NCBI GenBank assembly: GCA_018873225.1
Contig: JAEILZ010000008.1
Coordinates: forward strand, 2,790,001-2,854,000
DNA length: 64,000 nt
Reading direction: 5' to 3'
Origin: [Phialemoniopsis] sp. UDSM-2020
Lineage: Eukaryota; Ascomycota; Sordariomycetes; Thyridiales; Thyridiaceae
This document shows, one piece after another, positions 32,383 through 44,900 of the stretch. Each line of letters opens with the position of its first letter. Within the stretch, counting starts at the first letter, position 1. The position numbers and the translations under genes are program-made. The notes under the pieces were generated by a model. The model was not told the DNA's origin and made no database searches. It saw nothing but the letters and a program-made list of their open reading frames with translations.

Positions 32383-32949
32383 GTTTATATCCTGGGAGAC
32401 CCTGATTCAGGGCTGTAACAATATCCTGTACATTTTTATTCCTCGTTTACCGATGGATGATGCAAAAAGACACCGTCTTTTCATTGTCTTTGGGCATGAG
32501 CAGGTCCCCAAAGTAGAAGTCAAAGGTAGCACTTTTCCAGCAACCCTTAATGCGCCGCTATGCGCCAATACATATATGATAAACACCTTCAGAGCAACTC
32601 ATTCTCGCAATTATGTGAACTGACAAAGCGATAGCTGCCATTGAAGATACGTCGAGAACATTTCGCCTCGGATCAAGACGTCGATGTGTCAACTGGTTGT
32701 GAGAACCAGGTCGGGTGTTTGGTCGGTGGGTCGGGGTTTACAACGCCGAGAAAAGCTTGGGCCACCACGCTTCGTGAATGTTATGTTATGACGACTCAGG
32801 TGCGACCAACAGCCACCCTTGCCACCAGCAGCCTGGAGAGCTGACGACAACATCACTTCACACCCACCACTTGTACATTTTGTCAGTGTAGAGCGCGCGG
32901 ACATCAACAACACACAGTACCACAGATCACAGCACAGACTGTTCGCGCC
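32383..32949. other. Intergenic, junction between BTB region and conserved genes
   Basis: About 570 bp containing the 3' end of BTB copy 11 and the promoter of the thioesterase gene. No other gene seen. Confidence 0.4.
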
Positions 32950-34024
32950 ATGGTGCGTCTCCAAAACTTTCTGACCCTCGGGTCTCTGGTCATTCCATCC
33001 GTCACTGCCGCCACAATCACCCAGCACCAATCGAAACAGGCACGGAGAAGTTCCGACGACAACGATGACACTCCCTTGCCGCTGGTCATCTGGCATGGTA
33101 TGTTACAGACCTCAGCGGCGCTGAAGTAGTGCTATTACACCCACACGGCACACCACTAACCTTCCAAACCAAAAACTAGGTCTAGGCGATAACTACGCGG
33201 CTGAAGGTCTCCAGTCCGTAGGCGACCTCGCCGAGGCCGTCAACCCGGGCACCCTCGTCTACTACGTCCGCATGGACGAGAACCCCTCGAGCGACCGCTC
33301 CGCCACCTTCCTCGGCAACCTGACTGAGCAGGTCGCCAAGGCCTGCGCCGACATTGCCGCCCACCCGATCCTGTCCACCGCGCCCGCCATCGACGCCCTC
33401 GGCTTCAGCCAGGGCGGCCAGTTCCTGCGCGCCTACGTCGAGCGCTGCAACACCCCGCCCGTCCGCAGTTTGGTCACATTCGGCGCGCAGCACAACGGTA
33501 TCGTGGCCTTCCGCGACTGCGCCGCGACAGACTGGCTGTGCAAAGGCGCCATGGCCCTGCTGCGCGGCAACACCTGGTCCTCGTTCGTGCAGAGCCGGCT
33601 CGTGCCCGCGCAGTACTTCCGCGACCCGGCCGACTACGACAAGTACCTCGAAAACTCCAACTTCCTCGCCGACATCAACAACGAGCGCATCCTCAAGAAC
33701 AAGACGTACGCGGCCAACATTGCCAAGCTCGAGCAGTTTGCCATGTACGTCTTTAGCGAGGACACGACGGTCGTGCCCAAGGAGACGAGCTGGTTCATGG
33801 AGGTCAACGGGACCGAGATCACACCGCTGCGAGCGAGGAAGCTGTACACGGAGGACTGGATCGGCCTGCGGGAGCTGGACCGCAAGGGCGGGCTCAAGTT
33901 CAGGACGGCCGAGGGGGAGCACATGCGCATCACGGACAAGGTGCTCAATGAGACATTCAGGGACTTTTACGGCCCGTACGGGAGGACCTTCGCGAGGGAG
34001 GACGTGCCCTCGGATGAATTGTAA
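32950..34024 (+). CDS. PPT1: Palmitoyl-protein thioesterase
   Basis: Two exons, 32950-33097 and 33180-34024, give about 330 residues. A signal peptide (MVRLQNFLTLGSLVIPSVTAA) directs it to the secretory path and lysosome/vacuole, where PPT1 enzymes remove thioester-linked palmitate from S-acylated proteins. After the junction LVIWHG-LGDNY (oxyanion region) comes the nucleophile elbow ALGFSQGGQFLRAY (Ser near residue 126), then VTFGAQHNG, the CxxxxWLC region (CAATDWLCKGAM), NFLADINNER, the acid SEDTTVVPKETSWF and the catalytic His in GEHMRIT. All triad members are visible. The length matches the family. It marks the left end of a block of widely conserved genes. Confidence 0.93.
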
Positions 34025-35755
34025 GGTGGTGCAGACATCTTGTGGGCAGTATTAGGGAGATAACAACTTGGAATGGCGTTTTGGGGGTTGAACACTTCTT
34101 TCTGTAGCATACTTTATTGAGCCTTGGTAGACGATGTCTCGTCCATTGGAAGGTCTAGCTCCCGTCGTGGTTTTCTCCTCTGCCAAAGTACTGACCGATG
34201 GGGTTTGATCATTTCAGTGAAAGTCATCAGCATTTTTGGACCTCTTGGTACGGGAACGTTTGGACAAATTCCCAGAGCGAAGTCAAGGCGGGTACACGCG
34301 GGCACAAGCACCGTACACATTTGATACACCTGGATCGACCGAGAAACAGTCACACTTGGCACTGAAGAATGAAATGATCAGATCACCAAGAGCCCAAGCC
34401 AGCTATGGGCATTTACTGTGTCAACATAAAAAGTAGCAAGCACGATGTGTCAACAAGCCCCAAAGACAAGCCTCGGCATGGCCAGTTCGATCTCCGAATT
34501 GTAGAAATTGCCCAATGGCGCCTTCCCGTTCTGTTCCGGGCAACTAAGCACAAGACCAGCCAAGGAAAGGCAGAAAAACGGTGCTCGGCAACTTGCTTTG
34601 GTTCGACTGACCGTGGCGTGATGTTGGTCACGTTGCGGGAGAGGCACTGCTTTTCGAAGCTAAAACAGCCCGTGTGGCAGTAGCGCCAGCTGGAGCCTAC
34701 CAGGATCCGGCACCAGCGGGAGCCAGCCCTGGAGTGATTTTCAGGGTCCTTCGGATTGTGCCTTTCAGGTGAAGACAGCACCCGGATCCCCACAGAATCC
34801 AGACCGGTCCGCGCCCAAGAGACACAAGACACTAACCGGTCTGTGATGTGATGCGTTTCCCCTCACCTTCGCCTGTCCCGAATAACACGATTTTCTGTCG
34901 TGACCGTGATACACTGCATCAGTACGACGTCATGATAACATTATTCCAAGTGCCGGGTGCTGTGGTCTCTTTGATGTATCTCTGAGCAACGCAGCAAATC
35001 GGGCCCTCAATGCAGCAATGGATTGGGATAACGGATTCAGGGTCCTAACAACAGTGGGGATTCCCAGCAGCGTAAAGATTAAGAACCACTAAAGTCCCCA
35101 GAGCCGCCACGGCCAAGGTCCAGAACTTGCGCTGAGCGTTCTGCGAAAGGCCTGAATTGGGCACTGCATGACCTTACAGTGGATCGTCTGGACCTGGACC
35201 CACGATCGTTCGTGGTTTCCCGCATGTGCCTCTCCTGGGTTCCCCAGAATCCCGAACTTTGCTCGTGTACAAGAAGCCGCGAATGCCCTCTTTCCTAATG
35301 CCTTGATTTTACGACTTTCCTACCAAGAATAAACACAAACGCTTTGAACAACATCTCCAACAAGAGGTACCTTATCATACGAATACAACAACATCAATAC
35401 TCAACCAGCTGAATATATCCTAGCTCGGCTGAACTACATCATCTAGTTACACCAACACCAACCAAAGAAGGTGAGCACAGCATCCCCTCCATCACGCAAG
35501 CCGTTCCCGCCCTCCCGCCGATCAACCGCCGCAACCCCTCCATCCTCGAGCTTGATCCTACGTCACATCTCAGGACAAGAGCAAAAACACTCAACCTCAA
35601 CAATCTCAAAGATATTCGCTAATACTTCCATTTCCCCCTCTCTTTAGAAAAACCAAAGCCACTTACACACCTACCTACCTCACTCACAAACCTCATTATC
35701 ACCACCACCTACCTCCAAGAAACAGACACCACCCAGCACATCCAAAACACACACA
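34025..35755. other. Long intergenic stretch with a probable leader intron at its end
   Basis: About 1.7 kb without a supportable protein gene. The last 400 bp look like the transcribed leader of the small gene at 35756: AC-rich, with a likely 5' leader intron from a GTGAGC donor near 35471 to a CTTTAG acceptor near 35648. The rest probably holds its promoter and the 3' end of the thioesterase gene. Confidence 0.4.
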
Positions 35756-36010
35756 ATGGCATCCCACCACCAGGACCAGACCCAGCAAGCAGGCGGCGAC
35801 TCGACGCTGTCGCAGGACCTCATGACGCCCGTGTCCCCGACGACGGAGCACTCGACGGCCGACGCCCAGCGCGCCATGGCCCACACGCAGGCCTGGAAGC
35901 CCAGCCTCGACCGCCGCCAGAGCTGGGACGACCAGGAGCACAAGCGCGAGCTGCAGATGGGCCCCATCGCCGACGTCAAGACGGGGCCCGGCTTCACGGA
36001 GAATAAGTGA
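35756..36010 (+). CDS. Small conserved hydrophilic fungal protein, 84 residues
   Basis: An uninterrupted frame from the ATG at 35756, preceded by a good leader context (ACACACAATGG). The protein is hydrophilic, with a Ser/Thr/Pro N-terminal half (LSQDLMTPVSPTTEHS) and the pattern AWKPSLDRRQSWDDQEHKRELQM then TGPGFTENK at the end. I recognise this layout as a small protein found across Sordariomycetes and relatives without assigned function. It has no signal peptide, membrane segment or cysteines. The RRQSW motif resembles a basophilic kinase site (RRxS). A long leader with a probable intron suggests regulated or strong expression. Confidence 0.75.
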   Translation: MASHHQDQTQQAGGDSTLSQDLMTPVSPTTEHSTADAQRAMAHTQAWKPSLDRRQSWDDQEHKRELQMGPIADVKTGPGFTENK

Positions 36011-36875
36011 ACAGCCGTGAAAGAGACTGTGTGCTCCTTTGTCTCATTTGAGATTGGGCCGGCCTTCTAATGCGACTTGTTGGACGGATGTTTTTCATTG
36101 AGTCTTGGGGATTTGGAATTGAAAAGCGACATAGGTAACAAGGGCATGCCGCCGGGAGGAAAAGTCTACAGGCAACACGAAGGGGCGTAATGAGGCGTTT
36201 AAAGGACATAACTGGCATTCGCACGAGATTGAATGAGTGGCTCGACAGATTGGCATAATCGGGCAAGGACATCGGCTCCTTTCATCACCTATAAGAGCCA
36301 CGACCATCATCACTGTACAAATAGTATCATTCTCACATACATCCTCACGAGAAAGCATGCACAAGTCAAATTCAAGAAATATCTTTGGTTTTATTTCTCT
36401 GTTCTCTAGTTCTCTGTTGCCTCATGTGAACCAGCTACCTAATGTTGGGTGGAGAGATATGTGAACACACAAGACGCACAGTAGAAAACCACACGAGCCG
36501 ACCGATGAGATGCATATGATGCGGGGAGTTGATATCATTCGAAACTTGGGAGAGGGAAATGCAATATGCCGTAGAAACCTAGCGAGTGGTAAACCCGTCC
36601 CCAGAAGTAAAGGGGAGGCGATGGTGTGTTTGTTCGATGCCGTTGCCGATGAATTGCGCCGGGCGAAGCAGATAGAAAAAAAAAGCAAAACGATGCAGTA
36701 GGGGTAACAAGGAAGCCAAACTCATATGAATCATGATCCATGCCAATGAAAATGCACACTCAGAAACCAGTCCGGAAATATCCTTCACTCCTTAACCTGT
36801 GCAATAAGGAAAAGAAAAAAGGAAAAGCAAAAAAGGGGTTGAAACAGAATTGAAGATCGCGATGGTGTAGGTCAA
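36011..36875. other. Intergenic between convergent genes, nothing recognised
   Basis: About 860 bp between the 3' ends of the small conserved gene and the large repeat protein gene. Should hold both 3' untranslated regions; an A-rich run lies near 36675. No gene seen. Confidence 0.4.
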
Positions 36876-39800
36876 TCACAGACCCTTGGGGCCCATGCCG
36901 TCCACGCCGCCAGTCTTGAAGTACTCGCCGACAACGCCGAGCGCGTACGACACGCCGGCCACCCACGCCGCACCGATGGCCATCTTCTTGGCCACCTTCT
37001 TCCCCTTGCGCGGCGACTGCTGTTCCCGCGCCGACTGCTTCGGCCCGCTGAAAACGGGCTCCTCGCGCCGGACGTCAATGTTGGACCTAAACACCTCCTC
37101 CGCGGGGGCAGCCGGGGCCAGCGCCTCGTAGTTGACATATCCCGTCGGCGACGCGAAGCTGCGGGCGCCCATCATGTCGATCGGGTTCACGGGAGGGGAC
37201 GCTGCTGAAGACGACTGGTTAGACTCGGGGGACGGGCTCGGGGTCACGGGAGAAGACGCGAGTGCAGCCTCGGCACTGGGGTCGGGGCTTGGATGAGCAT
37301 CTCGCACCTTTCGGAAGACTAGGACGTCGCCGCTGCCGGACACGATCTCGAAGCCCTGGGCCTGGAGCGGGGCAAAGTGCGGGAAGAACTTGCTCGGGTT
37401 GGACAGGCGAAGAAGGACCTCGGCCGGCGTCAGCGGCGATGCCGTGTCCGGTACGACCGAGGTCGTCTCGGCCGTGCTGATGGCCTGCATCGTGGGGTCG
37501 TAGGCCAGAATCTTGTAGATCTGCTCGGCTGGCGAGGTGGTTGCGGTCTCCTCGGTGGCGGCAGAGGTGGCCGCCTTCTTCATCTTGCCGTAGATCTTGA
37601 CAAACGTGGGCCAGGTCTGCTGGCCCTCAGTCTCCTCGACGTAAGAGGTCTCGAGGCCCTGGGGGACCGTCGAGTATGGATCAGAGTGAGCAAGGCGCCT
37701 CTCCTCGGTAGTCATGGACTTGCGGCCGAAGCGAGGCTTGGTTTGTCGGTTGAGCGAGGGCTCGATCCGCAACAGCGTGGCAGCCGAAGCGTAGGTACGC
37801 GCAGCGCTCGGGTCTGCCTTCTGTGCAATAGTTGCGGTGGCAAAGGCTGAGCCGCTGGGCATGAGTGCAGAAGCGGGGGATTCGCCCCGAGTCCACTTGG
37901 CCGCAAACTCCTCGGGGAAGTCGCGGACGAAGTTGCCAATCATCTTGCCAGTGGACTGCAGCGTGGCGACAGGCTCGACACCAGCAGCGGCACGCACGTC
38001 GCTAGCTCGCAGGGAATCCAGGTCTTCTTCAACCTGGTTCTCCTCCACCGCCTTCAATGACATCCTTCGCAGGCGCATCATGACATCCTCGAAAGACGCT
38101 TCAGTCGTCTCCGCGGGAGCAGAAGCCTCGGCCACCCACGAATTCTCAGGGTGCTCGTCGAACTCGCGCAGGGCGTCTTCGACGGAGCTGGCCTTGGCGG
38201 TGGGCTTGCCATCGGGCTCATTATGCACTACAGGCTCGCTGTACTTCTCGAGCTCAGGCTCTGGCGCTGTGGGTAGGCCCTCAGTCGGGTCAACGGTAGG
38301 CACATCCTCGCTGAGCGGAACGGGCTTTCCCTCTGGCTCATTGTAGGCGACCGGCCCGTACTTTTCGAGCTCCTCGGGCGCCGGCTCCATAACCGGGTCA
38401 ACAGGGGTATCCGCCTCCTTGGGCTTCCCGTCCGGCTCATTGTACACGACGGGTCCGTACTTGTCCAGCTCCTCCGCTGGCGGCAGTTCCTCCTCAGCGG
38501 CTACGTCAAGCGGCTTTCCATCAGGTTCATTGTACCTGACGGCAGTATACTTGGCCAGTTCATCTGGATCGACCTTGTCAGCTTGCTCTGTGATGGGCTG
38601 TCCGTCGGGCTCGTTCCACCTGAAGGCTTGGTACTTCGCCAGCTCAGTGGCGTCGTAGCTGGGCTGGGCGAAAAGTTCCGGCGCCTTGCCATCAGGTTCG
38701 TTGTGGAGGAAGGGTTTGTACAGGTGCAGCTCTGGAGGAGGGATTTCGTGCTCGACATAACCGGGTGGCTTACCATCGGGCTCATTGTGCATGACCGGAG
38801 TGTATTTGTGGAGATCCTCGTAGGGTGCCGCAGCCTCTTCTTGCAAAAACGACTCATTCTCCACCATCACAGGCTTGTACTTGTGGAGGTCAGTGTATTG
38901 CTGAGCAGGCTCGGCTTGCACATCCTCGTTGTGCATCACCGGCTTGTACTGCTTTAGCTCCTCAGACTCTTTTGTGACGGCTTGCTGAGTGGCCTGAGGG
39001 ACAGCGTCAGTGGCGGGGGTGATGTTGTGAATACCTGACTCGGGCGGGGGCGTGGCACCGAGAACGCCAGTGTACTTCCAGCTCAGATAGCTAGTCTCGC
39101 TCGCGTGAGAGACCGTTGAAGGTAGCGGGCCAGGGCCACGGGCCTTGGTAGGTGCCGGCGCTGCAGCTTCAGTGCCGACCAAAGATTGTGAGATCGTCGC
39201 TTCCGGCGCGAAATCAATGTTGTCAATGCGGACCTGTCCGTATTGACGCAGCTCAGCTGGTGTGGGTGGCAACTCCGAGTCCGCAACGATGCTGTCTAGC
39301 GGACTGGGGTTTGTGGAGATGGCGTCAACTTTGACTTGACGGTATTGTTGCAGCTCTTCCGGAGTTGGTGGCATCTCGATGACGGGCTCTGTGCCGTTAC
39401 TGAACAGCACACCGTCATGCACCTCGTCGATCTTGACTTGATCGTACTGCTTCAACTCTCCAGCCGGTGGAGGGCCGTCTTCAAAGAAGGGCTCCTGAGC
39501 AATCTGGGCCTTCTGGGCCTCAGTTGCTAGGAAGGGAAAGTCCGCAGGCACATCGACATCTTCAATTTCTTGAGCGACAGGCTTTTGGGCCCGTGACTTT
39601 GAAACCTTGCGATTCGTGATCGGATCGATAACAAAATCATCGACCGGAGCACTAGTGGATGCGGCGGCGTCTGTAGAAGCATAACGCTTTGATACCTCTG
39701 CGGAGGCGAAACCCTGAGACGTGTTTTGTGCCTGCTGGTGCGCAAAGAAGTTGCGAAGATTTTGAAATGGAGATGTCCAGTGATCGTAAATGTACGATTT

Positions 39801-40253
39801 GGACCGATCTGATGATGCACGGTCTCCGAAGAACAGGTGCTCCATCGCACCCCGCTCGACATCTTCAATGTTGCTCCCAGGCCTGACACCTGTGGGGTTG
39901 CTCGGTGTCTGGTATCTCCGCGCATTCTTCAATTGGCCGTAATGGCGAGCCCATTGTTTGAAAGCCTGCTTGATCTCCTTTCCTTGCGACGGCTGCTCCC
40001 ACGACAATTTCCTATGTACCGTCTCGGCATATTTTTGTCGGAGCGCGCGATGTTGGCGGCGCATCTCCCGGTGAAGATCATAGTCTTGCCGGGAGGTGGA
40101 AGTGGAGGTGGAGCAGGAGCCGAAGCGGAACCCCCGAGCCTGTTGGCGATGGCGGATCAGGGCCGTGCTTGTCGGACCAAGAATGCGCAGGCTCGCGGTG
40201 CGGAGTTGGAGCGTCCTCGCCTGAGGAGCGCCGTGAGAAACCGTTGTTAACAT
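36876..40253 (-). CDS. Large repeat-rich protein, probably mitochondrial, of unknown function
   Basis: A single uninterrupted exon of 1125 residues. The N-terminus is Arg/Ser/Thr-rich and almost free of acidic residues (LQLRTASLRILG, ALIRHRQQARGFRF), a typical mitochondrial presequence. Residues about 270-670 carry roughly twelve copies of a 25-40-residue repeat with core (E)L-x-(K/Q)Y-x-PV-x-x-NEPDGKP; the first three copies read QYxQV(K/R)(I/V)D. After a disordered stretch comes a conserved C-terminal part: LLRLSNPSKFFPHFAPLQAQ, VLVFRKV, and near the end RKGKKVAKKMAIGAAWVAG with one membrane helix, then GGVDGMGPKGL. The C-terminal part is the kind conserved across ascomycetes; the repeat number probably varies. 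Mitochondrial inner-membrane location is an inference. Confidence 0.83.
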   Translation of the reverse strand: MLTTVSHGAPQARTLQLRTASLRILGPTSTALIRHRQQARGFRFGSCSTSTSTSRQDYDLHREMRRQHRALRQKYAETVHRKLSWEQPSQGKEIKQAFKQWARHYGQLKNARRYQTPSNPTGVRPGSNIEDVERGAMEHLFFGDRASSDRSKSYIYDHWTSPFQNLRNFFAHQQAQNTSQGFASAEVSKRYASTDAAASTSAPVDDFVIDPITNRKVSKSRAQKPVAQEIEDVDVPADFPFLATEAQKAQIAQEPFFEDGPPPAGELKQYDQVKIDEVHDGVLFSNGTEPVIEMPPTPEELQQYRQVKVDAISTNPSPLDSIVADSELPPTPAELRQYGQVRIDNIDFAPEATISQSLVGTEAAAPAPTKARGPGPLPSTVSHASETSYLSWKYTGVLGATPPPESGIHNITPATDAVPQATQQAVTKESEELKQYKPVMHNEDVQAEPAQQYTDLHKYKPVMVENESFLQEEAAAPYEDLHKYTPVMHNEPDGKPPGYVEHEIPPPELHLYKPFLHNEPDGKAPELFAQPSYDATELAKYQAFRWNEPDGQPITEQADKVDPDELAKYTAVRYNEPDGKPLDVAAEEELPPAEELDKYGPVVYNEPDGKPKEADTPVDPVMEPAPEELEKYGPVAYNEPEGKPVPLSEDVPTVDPTEGLPTAPEPELEKYSEPVVHNEPDGKPTAKASSVEDALREFDEHPENSWVAEASAPAETTEASFEDVMMRLRRMSLKAVEENQVEEDLDSLRASDVRAAAGVEPVATLQSTGKMIGNFVRDFPEEFAAKWTRGESPASALMPSGSAFATATIAQKADPSAARTYASAATLLRIEPSLNRQTKPRFGRKSMTTEERRLAHSDPYSTVPQGLETSYVEETEGQQTWPTFVKIYGKMKKAATSAATEETATTSPAEQIYKILAYDPTMQAISTAETTSVVPDTASPLTPAEVLLRLSNPSKFFPHFAPLQAQGFEIVSGSGDVLVFRKVRDAHPSPDPSAEAALASSPVTPSPSPESNQSSSAASPPVNPIDMMGARSFASPTGYVNYEALAPAAPAEEVFRSNIDVRREEPVFSGPKQSAREQQSPRKGKKVAKKMAIGAAWVAGVSYALGVVGEYFKTGGVDGMGPKGL

Positions 40254-41943
40254 GATGCCGAAGGGTAGGCGGATAGGCCCATACTATGCGGAGGGCTACC
40301 GGGACTGCTGAAGACGAGTTAGTACGGGCAATTGGCTGCTGAGGCGAGAGGCGTGTAAATGCGGCAGTCGAATTGCCGAATGCATCTGGCTTGCATCCAC
40401 TCGCAACCAAATCAAATCAATTGACTTGTAGCAAGAGCAAGACACAGAAAACAAAGAGTAAGCGATGGAATAAAGAGGGAATTAACTGACCGTGACGAGA
40501 GTGGCCGGGAAGGATGAGGGCATTAGAGTGAGATGATCACTGCCTGTCCTGAATCAGTACCCGCGGGTGTTGATCACCTAGTCATGTGAAGCCCCTTGCA
40601 ACTATGACGAGATGGATGCTAGGCAGGAGGAGAACAGCGCAAGATTGCCCAGCCAGCAGGCAGGATGAACGAGGAGATAGATAAGCGTGTTAATGTATGG
40701 TAGATCACGCGAGGATGCGACTCGGACAAAACAATAAAAGGGAGGGAGAGAATGGACGAGGCACGACACGACAGGAGAGAACAAGATCAATGAGGAGACT
40801 CGTGTGCAATCGTGGGCCCCCTCTTGTTCATCCATCTGTGCCGGTTAGGCGGCGGCGAGCGGGTCCCCCAGATTGACTACCGATGACACCAAACCAACAT
40901 CTAAGGCACCGCGTTGCCAAAACGAGGGCATCCGCAGCAGCAGCGCAGCGCTGGCGGGCTTGCTGGCCGAGTGAGCGGCCTCAAACCTTGGAACATCCCA
41001 CAAATGGTGGGAGTGGAACCCTGGTTGGCTCCCTAGAGCCAGTGACGTGCCTCCCTGACCATGCGGGGTAATCGTTTTACAGATAAAGGACTCCCCCGTC
41101 GTGCCCGTGAAACCCGCTTGCCCGCCTAAACCCCCGTAAATATCCGAGGCCAACCACTGGCTGACTGGCACGACGTGCACACGACTAGGGGGGGTTCCTC
41201 AGGTCAACCCTGGGCGCTCCAAGGCGCCATGACCGCTACAACTCTCGCTGAAACCAGCGCGCTCAGTAATTGGCTGCGCTTGTCATCCTCGGTCCTTTGC
41301 CCTAAACTGTCCTCAGTTTAGCCCGCCACTGGCTCGTTGCCTTGCCTGTGCCTGCTAATGCGTCCTGGGTTTAGCCAAACCTTGGGCATTCATTGAAAGT
41401 AATCCCTCATCTTACCCAATCGAGATGATACAGCACGACAGGGCGCCCAAAAGGTCCCGCTGCTGCCGTGTTGCCCGTGCTGCAGTGCATCCGCTGTCAG
41501 GAACGAGCTGGCCAATGGCTGCGGGCTGTGGCGTCGCAGCCTCGGTGAGGCTCACGTGCGAGGCTGATGTGCGAAAACACCCCGCCATGACGAATTGGCC
41601 GACGAACCAGCAAAAGTTACCCCACGACTCCAAAATTCCATGTGCTGAAGAAGCTTGGATTACTTTTTCGGCCTGACTCAACTGGGCCCGAGCTTTTTGC
41701 GTGCTGTTGCTTTGGATGCATGATGCGCCTCGAAGCCTTCCCACGGACTTGTAAACTCTTTGTCTTTCGTTGAATTCGTATTCTGTCTTCCTCTTGTCCA
41801 TGTCCATGTCTCATCGCAATTGTGCTGCCAAACCCACGACGGCCCGTGCCACCTGTTAAATACCACCTACGCAAGCTGCGAGCTCGGCGGAAACCCCTCT
41901 CCGACCAACTGACCAACTTGCGACGACATCAAATCACAAGGCC
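40254..41943. other. Long divergent intergenic region, nothing recognised
   Basis: About 1.7 kb between the start codons of the repeat protein and listerin. It must contain both promoters. No supportable gene, RNA or repeat was found. Confidence 0.4.
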
Positions 41944-44900
41944 ATGAGTAAATCAAAAGGAAAAGGGCGCATTGCCAGCAGCAGCGCCGCTTTTGGAAGT
42001 GCCGGCCGTACTGGCTTTGGCAGCGCCTTCTCGACAGCTTCCAGCACCAACCTGTCCTACCTCTCCGAAATCCCCGACTTCTCGAGCATATCAGACGCAA
42101 ACGTCGTCGTGTCCTTCAAGAATGTCCTCAAGAAAGACAGCACCACGAAAGCAAAGGCGCTCGAGGAGCTGTTGCAGTATGTCTCGGAACACCCCTACGA
42201 GGAGGGCGGTGGCGTAGAGGAAGCTGTCCTCGATGCATGGGTTCGTCTCTATCGTGGAACAAGTGATGCGCAAGAATGGCTAGTAATGTATGTAACAGGT
42301 CCAATTGTACCCGCGTGCATCAATAGACAACTCTCGCCGCGTCCGGGAGCTCAGCCACAACCTTCAACTTGACCTAATGAAGTCGGCGAGGAAGCGCATG
42401 GAGAGGCGTCTGACTAAAATCATCGGCTCTTGGTTGGCCGGCACTTTCGACAAAGACCGCATCGTCGCCCGCGCAGCTTCGGACGGGCTGGCTTCGTTCC
42501 TCAACACCGAAGAGAAGACAGTCCAGCTCTGGCGCAGGTGCCAGCCACAGATTCTCGAGTACGCGACCGACGCTGTCAAAGAAACCCCCGACACCCTAAG
42601 CGACGAACGATCTACCTCGAAGGACGATGCGGATGCGAAATATTACAGAGTTTTGAGCGGAGCGTTGTCGCTGGTTGTTGGACTACTACAGAAGCTCGAG
42701 GCGGACGACGTCGTCAAGGGCCAGGAGGATTACAATGGCTTCTTCGCCGTAGAGGCTGTCTGGACCAGTATCATTGTGCCGGATCCGCATGCGAGAAGGA
42801 CAGTACTGCAGTTGATCTTGCTCCTTCTCGAGAAGCAGGAGCATTTCATCTCCGCCCAGCTGCCCCGGATAGGAAAATACCTGATAGCAGACGGCCTCAA
42901 GAGCAGTCAAGTCGGCTCCGCGATGGACTTTGTCAAGGTTCTGACCATCATGACCGAGCGACATCCCGAAATCTGGGGTGAGAAGAAGCAACCGTTTATG
43001 CGACTTCGGCCGTTCCTTGAGAAGGGATCCCAGGGAAGTCCGTCAACCCCAGCTGGGAATTACTGGAGGTCCCTCGACCGATTACTCGTCGTCATACCAC
43101 AAAAGACAATCACTCCGGACGCTGCGGCGGAGGTTATCAAAGCGCTGAGAACTGGGATTTGTGGGCGAGAAGAACCTAGGTCGAATGCGGTGGATGCGTG
43201 GACGGTGTATTTGACGACAACCCGGCGCCTGGCGGACATTGTGGACGGTGACGGCTCGCAAGTCAAGCTCTTCCAGGAACAGGTCTATCCCCTCATCGAC
43301 CACTACATGCACCCAAGTCCCGACCGGTCGGCATGGACTGGCGGGACACACCTTGCTGTCCTCTCCCGCGCCTTTCTCCTCGTGTCGCGGTCGTCGCATG
43401 CGGACGCGACTGCATCATTCGAAGCCGAGTGGACAAGACTGGCCGACCACCTCATATCAAAGATGTCCAACTCATTACCTGAAGTTTCAAAAGACTACCA
43501 AAAGTCACAGTCAGACCTTGCCGAGGAGGGAAGTCGGTGGTTTGCTCTGGTGGAGGCCATCCATCAAGACTTGAGCAGGATACCCAGTTCAGCAGGCAGA
43601 CCAGCAGCTTCAAGCGAACTGGTCGACACCCCATCCATCAAGATACTCGAAGCTGCTTTGAACCTCCTTGAGAAGAGGAATTATAAACCGTTCGGTGTAG
43701 CGGCAATTTTGAGCGCTGCGTTTACCCGCACACCGTCGCTCGTTGAAGAGAAAGGAAAGACGGTCGCCTCGAACATTTTCCCCATGGACAACCCGAACCA
43801 GATCAATCTGATACTTGCATCCCCATCAAGCTCACATCTTCTGACCTTAGTGAACGCACTTGGGCGCATAGAAACGTTCACGAATCAATACACTTCGACG
43901 TGGAACATTGTAATTCGGTGCCTCGTCGAGCAAAAGGCAGAGAAGGGTATTTCGGATCACATCACACAACTTCTGGCGAATAAGGCGGCCGGCCCTCTAG
44001 CCCACGAAAGCCAACCACTTCAAGAATACCTCCAGGGTCAGCTGTTGCAATGTGCGACGGGGAAGATAGACACGTGGACTCTCTTCGAGACTTGCTTCAC
44101 ATTTGACAGCCTAACACCATCAGCGAGCAGAGAGCTGGTAGGAAGGATGGTAGGAGCGCTTGGTCAACCGGAGAGCAGTACCGAATCTTTGACGAGAGCT
44201 CTACAAATCATCGCGTCCAAGAAACCGGAGCTGGTTTCGGACAACGATGTTCATCTTGATCTCGTTTCTAAGCTACTTGGGGCCATGGAGGTAGCAGACG
44301 ACTCCACAAAAGTCGGCTTGACCAGGTTGAGGACCTTGGTGGAGAAGTCGCCAAATGTCGAGGGGGATTCGCCCATGGTCAAGATCATACAGGACAACCT
44401 TGACGATGTCGGGCCAGGTTCTCTGGAGATTGACACCCTTGTTGAGCTAGCGCAAAGTGTTGGCCAACAGGACTCGGTCGAGCTGGACAGCCTCTTGCCA
44501 AACACCAACATTTGGATGAACGAGTTGCTCGCCGTGATCGACGAACTCGACCCTTCTTTGTCGCTGACAAGCAATCTTGGCGGGGCCTACTTTCTGGCTC
44601 AGGGAACGAAGACGCGACCGGCACAGATCAAAAGGGATCGCAATGGCTACTCAATATCTGTCAGAATGGCCACGTACACGACCCGTATGCTCTCATCAGG
44701 GTTCCAAATGTCGGCTTTGCCGCAAAGTCTACAAGTCGAACTTATCTATCTGTTGTACCTGGTGGCAGAGATTGGGTCAGACGAGATCGCCTTGGCAGCC
44801 AACAATAAGCTCTGGGGCTCTCTGTCGCAGACAGATGTTCTAGCGGATGCGGAAGATCTGGTTTCGGAGACGCGCAAGGTGCTTAACGCGGTGATTGCTG

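Noticed and set aside
33182..33922. A 246-residue minus-strand frame opposite the thioesterase gene
   Set aside because: The plus strand encodes an enzyme with a complete catalytic triad; the antisense frame is a codon-bias artefact.
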